Source of the DNA: Achatina immaculata
Lineage: Eukaryota > Mollusca > Gastropoda > Stylommatophora > Achatinidae
NCBI GenBank assembly: GCA_009760885.1
Contig: CM019716.1
Location: 14,467,702 to 14,531,701, forward strand
Direction: 5' to 3'
Length of the DNA: 64,000 nucleotides
Under the pieces are notes generated by a model. It was not told where the DNA came from, searched no databases, and saw only the letters and a program-made list of their open reading frames with translations. Shown here piece after piece: positions 51,101 to 60,100 of the stretch; within the stretch, counting starts at the first letter, position 1, and each line of letters opens with the position of its first letter. Both the position numbers and the translations under genes were made by a program.

Positions 51101-54100
51101 GTATTTTATAGGCATTCGTTAATAGCATGTCCCTATGGTACATTTGCAGGGTACCCGTGGCAGCACAGCAAAGATGTAACACAGAACCTGAAGCAGTGGT
51201 TGTTTTTGCCAGACTATGAAAGACCTCCACACTCCCTTGTGCTGATAGGTTAGTTGATGAAGACTTATTCACCTACACTAGAGTTGTTTTGATAGATTAC
51301 TTGATGAAGACTTATTCACTATTCCTACACTAGAGTTGTTTTGATAGGTTAGTTGATGAAGACTTATTCACCTACACTAGAGTTGTTTTGATAGGTTAGT
51401 TGATGAAGACTCATTCACATTTCCTACACTAGAGTTGTTTTGATAGGTTAGTTGATGAAGACTCATTCACATTTCCTACACTAGAGTTGTTTTGATAGGT
51501 TAGTTGATGAAGACTTATTCACCTACACTAGAGTTGTTTTGATAGGTTAGTTGATGAAGACTCATTCACATTTCCTACACTAGAGTTGTTTTGATAGATT
51601 ACTTGATGAAGACTTATTCACTTTTCCTACACTAGAGTTGTTTTGATAGGTTAGTTGATGAAGACTTATTCACCTACACTAGAGTTGTTTTGATAGGTTA
51701 GTTGATGAAGACTCATTCACATTTCCTACACTAGAGTTGTTTTGATAGGTTAGTTGATGAAGACTCATTCACATTTCCTACACTAGAGTTGTTTTGATAG
51801 GTTAGTTGATGAAGACTTATTCACTTTTCCTACACTAGAGTTGTTTTGATAGGTTAGTTGATGAAGACTTATTCACCTACACTAGAGTTGTTTTGATAGG
51901 TTAGTTGATGAAGACTCATTCACATTTCCTACACTAGAGTTGTTTTGATAGATTACTTGATGAAGACTTATTCACTTTTCCTACACTAGAGTTGTTTTGA
52001 TAGGTTAGTTGATGAAGACTTATTCACCTACACTAGAGTTGTTTTGATAGGTTAGTTAATGAAGACTCATTCACTTTTCCTACACTAGAGTTGTTCTGAT
52101 AGGTTAGTTGATGAAGACTTATTCACCTACACTAGAGTTGTTTTGATAGGTTAGTTGATGAAGACTTATTCACTTTTCCTACACTAGAGTTGTTTTGATA
52201 GATTACTTGATGAAGACTTATTCACATTTCCTACACTAGAGTTGTTTTGATAGGTTAGTTGATGAAGACTTATTCACCTACACTAGAGTTGTTTTGATAG
52301 GTTAGTTGATGAAGACTCATTCACATTTCCTACACTAGAGTTGTTTTGATAGATTACTTGATGAAGACTTATTCACTTTTCCTACACTAGAGTTGTTTTG
52401 ATAGGTTAGTTGATGAAGACTTATTCACCTACACTAGAGTTGTTTTGATAGGTTAGTTGATGAAGACTCATTCACATTTCCTACACTAGAGTTGTTTTGA
52501 TAGGTTAGTTGATGAAGACTCATTCACATTTCCTACACTAGAGTTGTTTTGATAGGTTAGTTGATGAAGACTTATTCACTTTTCCTACACTAGAGTTGTT
52601 TTGATAGGTTAGTTGATGAAGACTCATTCACATTTCCTACACTAGAGTTGTTTTGATAGATTACTTGATGAAGACTTATTCACTTTTCCTACACTAGAGT
52701 TGTTTTGATAGGTTAGTTGATGAAGACTTATTCACCTACACTAGAGTTGTTTTGATAGATTAGTTAATGAAGACTCATTCACTTTTCCTACACTAGAGTT
52801 GTTCTGATAGGTTAGTTGATGAAGACTTATTCACCTACACTAGAGTTGTTTTGATAGGTTAGTTGATGAAGACTCATTCAATTTTCCTACACTAGAGTTG
52901 TTTTGATAGGTTAGTTGATGAAGACTTATTCACCTACACTAGAGTTGTTTTGATAGGTTAGTTGATGAAGACTTATTCACTTTTCCTACACTAGAGTTGT
53001 TTTGATAGATTACTTGATGAAGACTTATTCACTATTCCTACACTAGAGTTGTTTTGATAGGTTAGTTGATGAAGACTCATTCACCTACACTAGAGTTGTT
53101 TTGATAGGTTAGTTGATGAAGACTTATTCACCTACACTAGAATTGTTTTGATAGATTAGTTGATGAAGACTCATTCACTTTTCCTACACTAGAGTTGTTT
53201 TGATAGGTTAGTTGATGAAGACTCATTCACTTTTCCTACACTAGAATTGTTTTGAACAGATTATACTTCATTCTTATAACAGGTTTACCAGATACAGAAT
53301 GAAAATAATTACATGAACTTATAGCAAAATTAGTCTTTAAAAAATGGAGAGAATAGTGTGTATCATAATGGAGTTCAATCATTTGTAAAATCATTGTCAT
53401 CAGTATCCCAAGTCATACGCATGTTTCTTGACATAGCAGACTAGTTTGTGGTGCTGCCTACTGCATCTACAGCGCTAGATGGAAAATCAAGCAGGCATCA
53501 TTAACAGGCTTGTGGAGTCTGATAGAATACAAGATTTTAACATATGTTGTGACATGATATCTCTGCTTAGAAGGAATGTGGGTTTGTTTTTGTTTTTTTC
53601 TTTTTTCTTTTTTTTGAGAAAAGAAAGTAAAGAAATTTGGTGAAGATGAAGAGCTGGATTGGGAGAATAACCCTCACATCAACAGAATGAAAGAACCGGT
53701 GTGAATGAATGAATGAATGAATGATCGTTATTTTTAAAGGGTAAAGAATAGAGCACACATATACAAATAATGTGCAGTCTTACATTCTGCCCTTGAGACA
53801 AAGCAAGGGGAGCATAAGCTTCCACAATGAACCACAGTAAGTCGGTGCTTACACCCTATGTAGGTTGTTGGAATGGGCAGCAGAGCAGATATGAGAATGT
53901 GCTGACTACAGTGAGACTATCTCCTGAGATAGGAATGACTGTAATCAATCAAGAAGATTGTAAATCCACATGGAACTGGTGTTATCAATTACAGAGTACC
54001 AAGGAATATATCAGAAGGTTGAAGCATCTATCTAGAGTGATTTAAAGGCATATATTAATTAAAAAAAAAGAAAAAACTAAAATGTCATTTAAATGACAGC

Positions 54101-57100
54101 ATATGTCATGATAAAGAACTTGGCATTTGTGTATGCTTAGTCTTAGGATAAAGGAACAGTGTAGATAGAGTGTTCTGTCTTTCTGGGGGTATACTGAAGA
54201 TGGTAGTTTTCTAGCACTCTCCCACTGTGGAGAACATAGCATCTACTTTCACCATGTCTTGCTGCAGGAACATAGCCTGTTTTCTGATACACCAAGGGTT
54301 AAGTGGAGCACATACTTAGCAAGCTCAAGTTCAGATATGTTTATTCTGAAAATACAGTTATCTAATCACGTATAACATCTTCATTGTGATGATTTTTCTT
54401 ACTTTTGGTCAAGAAATATCCAAGAACCATATGCCCAGCATAGTAATCAGTAACTTCTCTAATGCAGGGGACTTCCTTCAGCTCCTGTTTGTGAGCCTGC
54501 AGGCATATGTCTTCAGTATTGAAGCCAGCCCAGAGAGAGTGGAAAGATATGGTGGAGGGGACAATGCAGACATTTTGGCGGACGTGGAGCAGAATAAACC
54601 CATCCCCTGTGAAGACTTTACATTAGAGCAGGCGTAAGGCTACTTTGATTTACAGCAGTTGTATGAATCTGTCACACATGCAAGAAACATAAAATATATT
54701 CTTAACCCTTTGTACCATCATCATCATCATCATTGCCTTTCACTCCCTTGAGAGCATAGGCCATGGATAAAGGCTCTCCAGTCATCCCTGATCTTGGAAT
54801 TATTCTCTGCTTCCTTCCGTGTGCATCCCTTGTCTCTGAGCACTGTCATCATTTCTCTTCTCCTTTGTACCAGGAGTTCAGTATATTTCTTTAATTTTAT
54901 CTGCAGATTAGATCAGTATCATCAGAAGATAACATCTGCTTTGCTTATCCTTCCTTTTATTCCTAATGAATTTTAGTACATTTAATTATAATGACTCATA
55001 TAATGATAGTTCCTCTTGAAAATCATAAAGTTGTTTTTATGTTTTATAGGAAAGGCATAGATGTATTAAAGTACCTGGTGTTTGAGAACATGTTCTGGGT
55101 GACAATGGCCATCATTTTTATAACTGGAGCCACTCGGATAAATATCTTCTCTCTTATTTACGTCATCGCAGTCTTCTGCTTCATGTGGTTTGGTAAAGAG
55201 TTCTACCTAAAGCCACTGCGGTCAATGCTGAGAATGTAAGTGCTGGTGTTGGTTAAATTTAATGTAGTAATAATAATAGGAAAAATGTTTACTAACTAGG
55301 CAGTGAATGTGATATTTCATCTTTTACCTGTGTAGACCGAAAGGAGCAAACTTTTTTTTGTTTTTAATGTAAGAAGATTTCTCTTGAGTTTTAAAGGAGA
55401 AGATGAATTAAAATAATTGTTTCTTATTTTTTTTTTATGTGTGGGAAGATCCTCAAAGAGTTAATTTTGAATTTAGGAAATAAGAAACAATAATCTTTTT
55501 TTAACTTTTATGAGGGAATAGTTCTCAGAGAGTTAAGATTGCATTGAATGAAAATCCACATGAAGTTTTTATTTTGTGTGTGTGCATGCATGTGCGAATG
55601 TGTGTGCGTATGTGCAAGAGAGAGAGAGAGAGAGAATTAAGAAATTATACTTAAACATAAGAAGGAGAAACTAACTTACTTTTTTTCATGCGTTTTTCAT
55701 GCATGCTACGAAAACTTAATTTTGAGTAATTTAGAGAAAAATCCAAAATAACTTTACATTTTTGTGGGTTTTCTTTCTTTTATATGAAAGTTAGAGAAAC
55801 TGAAATAACTTCTTTTTTACCTGGTTCTTTGTTTTCATTAGGTGGAACTTTTTGATTGGCTACTGCATCCTTGTCATGTTTTTCAAGACAGGACTTCAGG
55901 TAAGAAAAGTGGTTGAATTATATCCCTTGTTTTGGCATTTTAAGCCAAACTCTTATGACTATTTTTATTGTTATTTGAATCCAGTCCAACAAAATTGAAG
56001 AGATTTTTCCTCTTTACTGAAAGATTTGTATGTAGGCTTCCTAGAACATACACTTGAATTTTATACTTGAATAATGCGGTTGTTGATAAAGCATTTGGGG
56101 TCACAAAGTAACTGTTTGAACTATAGGTGTTTCTACACCATCTTCATTCATTTTTCAGGTTTTGTGGAATTCATGATTGGGTTGAAGTGAAGTTCTTTGA
56201 TTTAGAAGACTGTCGTACTTGTACGAACTCCCTGTAACTTTGAGCTGTTGTTCTTTGCAGCCGACACTGTAGAGGTGTTGATGTACATCATTGTATCGAC
56301 ATGGGAGTGGGTTATGGCGGCTGCTTTTTCAGTCCCGGAGTACATCTAAAAAGCAGGGGGTGTGCAGTGCTTCTTTAACAGACTCCACCACTTTGGGGAC
56401 TATGGTTATCCCTGCGCCATTAGCCAGGCTAGGCCTGTTACTGGAGGTACCACAGAGAGGTGGGACAGGGTCTTGGGTCAGCTATGGGTCGCTAACCCTG
56501 GTGCTGGCATATCAGCTATGGGTCACTGATTGCCCCAGAGGGCATCTTCATCCCCAAGACTGTCTTAAGAAAGTATTTAGATGTATATCCATATTTAATT
56601 CAGAAAAAAATTAGATTTTTAGAAGCAAGAAGTCCAAATTTGTGATTAAAGTGTCAAGGACATTTTGGATATGTGTTTTTTTTTGTGCTCATTATTAGGT
56701 CTTCTTTTTTCAACACATCATCATTCATCTTAGTGGTTATTATGGTGCGGAAGAACATATAAACATATAAAACAACATATGAATGTATGAAGATTTGATT
56801 CCTCAGTATTATGAGAAGAAAGAAATGGAAACTGGTCAATGAAACTGTCTTTATGAAAACTCCATTTGTTTAGAGAAAAAAAAAAAAAAAGGTTTCTCTT
56901 GGACCATATGTTTACTGGTGTATGGCTGAAAGATGAGTGGACCGCCAAACAATCTAGGGATGAGTTTAATTTTGGATCGGGGAGTAGGCAGTTATCAAGA
57001 GATTAAGTCACTCACACAAATGCTGGAGGATTATATTTCTAAGACTTGAGATAGAGCTTTGTTCAGTGCTTAAAGAGGAACGCTGTCTGCTTGACAGCAG

Positions 57101-60100
57101 TAAGATTTTAACGAGTCAGATTCTGTTTGGTATCTGTCTGACATCTGCAAGGTTTTATAAGTTAAAAATATGGCATTTGTAAAAAAAAAAAAAAAAAAAT
57201 TCTATATGAGAGCAGTAAGATTTTAGCATTAAAAAAAAATATGATCATCATTGTGTCTGGTGCCTGTTCAACAGCTAGTTGGTTGCGTGTATGTCAAAAC
57301 CTTGGTCAGTAACCACCAATGCTGGCTGGTGCAGTTGTTTGGAGTGAACTGCCTCCTCAGTAATATTGTAGGTAAGTGATCATTACTTTCTGTATATTTC
57401 TTATTGCTTGTTGAGTGAGTATCTGAGGAGTGAGTACTTTTTGAAAAAAAATTGTCTAAGTAGAGAAATTCTGTTTCCTGTGAAATGCAAGGAAATGATA
57501 TAATGATATCATAAAGTACATAGTACCAGACATGAAACCTACAAAGTCTCCTGTCAAAGTTGTTAGTTCACTAATATGAAATTGAGCGTTCTGACAAGAA
57601 TGATCATTATTTACAAAGACTTTAAACTTGAAAATGGAGTGATATTTTAATTGTTTGGAAGTTGTACAATAAACATGTGTTAATTCATATTTTAACATTA
57701 GACATTGTACCAGGTTTGATCATTTTTTACATTGTTAAAATGAATACTTGACTTATGGAATTAAATCACTTCATTATGCAACAGCATTATTGTTCCTCAT
57801 TTGAAAAAAAATTGTATGGAACTAGCATCAGTGTGTAAATCTTGTTAAACTCTTATGTGATTTAATGAACTATGCTATTAAGTTTGGTTATAGTTGTATT
57901 CACTGATCATTGTTATCAAGTGTAGGAGCGTTCCATGATATTTTATGTAAATCTTCAGAATAAGCAATTCACAGCCAATTTCTCTTTGACAAAACCCTGC
58001 TTATTACACACATGCAGTAGCACAGATTAAAAGTGATTAATGTTTTGTGAAGTCTCATGGCCAAAAGCTTAGCTTCAGTCCAGTTTTTCCTATGCAGAAT
58101 CAGAGGCAGACAGTGGAACCTGTCGGGTGGAGGAGGATGATGCTGGCTTGGCCTGGGATGTGGTGTGCCTCACCTTCTTACTTCTCCAGCGCCGGGTGTA
58201 CTCCTCTCACTACTTCAGGCACATTGTGGACACCATCCAGGCACAGAACAACCTTGTGTCAAAGTAGGTCATAAAGCACTTAGTTTTTTTTCTTTTTTTC
58301 TCTCTCTTCTGACTAGAAAACAAAGATCGGTTCTTTGAGCTGTCACGTGTATTTTACCATTTTGTCAGTACCATATAATAGTAAAGATATATTTTGTCAC
58401 TGGTGATTCCACCAATATATATATCATCTAATGCTGTTTATCATGCACATAAAATATAATTATTTTATCATCTTTTGTCAGCAGTGCTGATTGGTTTCAA
58501 AATAATAGCTAATAAGTCATTGTTTTTAGTTCTTTTTCATATTCATACTTTCAAATGAAGTAGATTTTTTTTTTTTCATTTTCATGTTGTCATGAAACAT
58601 AACAGCATCAGTGAAATAACATGTGTTTTAAATATTTACATTCTCTGTGATAAACAAAGACAAGTGATACAAATATTGTAAATATACCATGGAGAATATA
58701 CTGATGATAAAATATCACATGGTCATTATAATTTTCAGGGGTGCTGAACTCATCAACCGGATCATGATAAGGGAGGTAAACAAGCAGAATGAACAAGAGC
58801 GCAGCATTTTGACAGACATCAAGAAGAAGATGAAAGTTTTGAAGAGGAACCAGGCAGCTGTGACAAAAGACTATAAAGAACCTGAGGAGCATTTCCAGGG
58901 TGAGATTGGGATTCCATGTGATACATTCATTATTTACATCAAAACCAGCATTTTTATTATGGAACAAGATCCTATATTTTATTAGTAATTCATTTTTTAT
59001 TTTAATAAGCAAAAAACTTAAGATCCAATATTTTATGAATCATTCATTATTTATTTCAAAACCAGCATTTTCACTTTGCAATAGGATCCTATATTTTATC
59101 AGTCATTCATTATTTTTTCAAAACCAACATTTTCACTTTGGAATAAGATCCTATATTTTATCAGTCATTCATTATTTATTTCAATAACAGTGTAAATCCT
59201 TTCATGGAATAAGACTGTGTATTTTGTCATACAGTCATTTATGTTCAACATGAACATTTTCCTGGTGAAACGTTCATCACCTACATTCATTATTTATTTC
59301 AATACAGTCATTTTCATTTTGAAATGAGTCCTGTAATTATTATGCATTTATTACTTATTTTAAGAAAAGCATTTTCATAGTGGAAAAAAGGTCCTCTGTT
59401 AAATCACACATTCATTGTCTGTTTCAAAAGGAGCTGATAATGAGTTCATATTTTCGCTATATTTCGTGATTCAATTCAAGTGCCGTGCCGTGTGGTGTAG
59501 GCGATCATTTCTCTCTACAATTCCCTGTCTTTAGACTTGATTATGAGATCTGCCGGTGACTTTCTTCCTAGCCACACTGACAGCCCATCCAGTAACTTCT
59601 CTCTCTGTCTTCCTCTGTCTCTTCTTCCTTCAGTTTTTCCATTTGCCACAGTGTGTTCCAATTTTTCACTTCTCAGGAAATGTCCTATAAATCTCGCTTG
59701 TCTGTCTCTGATCTTTGCTGTAATTTGCCTTTTAATTCCAGCCTCTCTTAAGACTTCTTCATTGGTTTTCTTGGCTGTCCATGGTACCTTCAACATCCTT
59801 TTTATAAACCACATCTCCATGGCCTCCATTTCTTGCTGTAATCTCTTATTCATGGACCATGCTTCACACCCATGAAACAAAATTGGCTCGATGTAACATT
59901 TAAGTACTCAGAATCTTGTTTCCATTGATATGGATCTATTGCATAAGATGTGTCTCATTGTCTGGAATGTTGACTTGGCATTTCCCATCAGTTGTTAAAT
60001 CGTTCCTAAGTACTTGAATCTATCAACTTGTTTCAGATTTATGCCATCGATGGTAATGCTACATTTTGGTGTTATTCTTTTCTTTGAGATGACCATCACT

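Noticed and set aside
51244..53254. CRISPR array
   Set aside because: Units are contiguous tandem copies without unique spacers, in an animal intron with the gene's own splice donor as unit.
56291..56614. 107-codon frame with proline- and leucine-rich translation
   Set aside because: Falls on an interspersed repeat whose other copy (49490-49800) is not open in the same frame.
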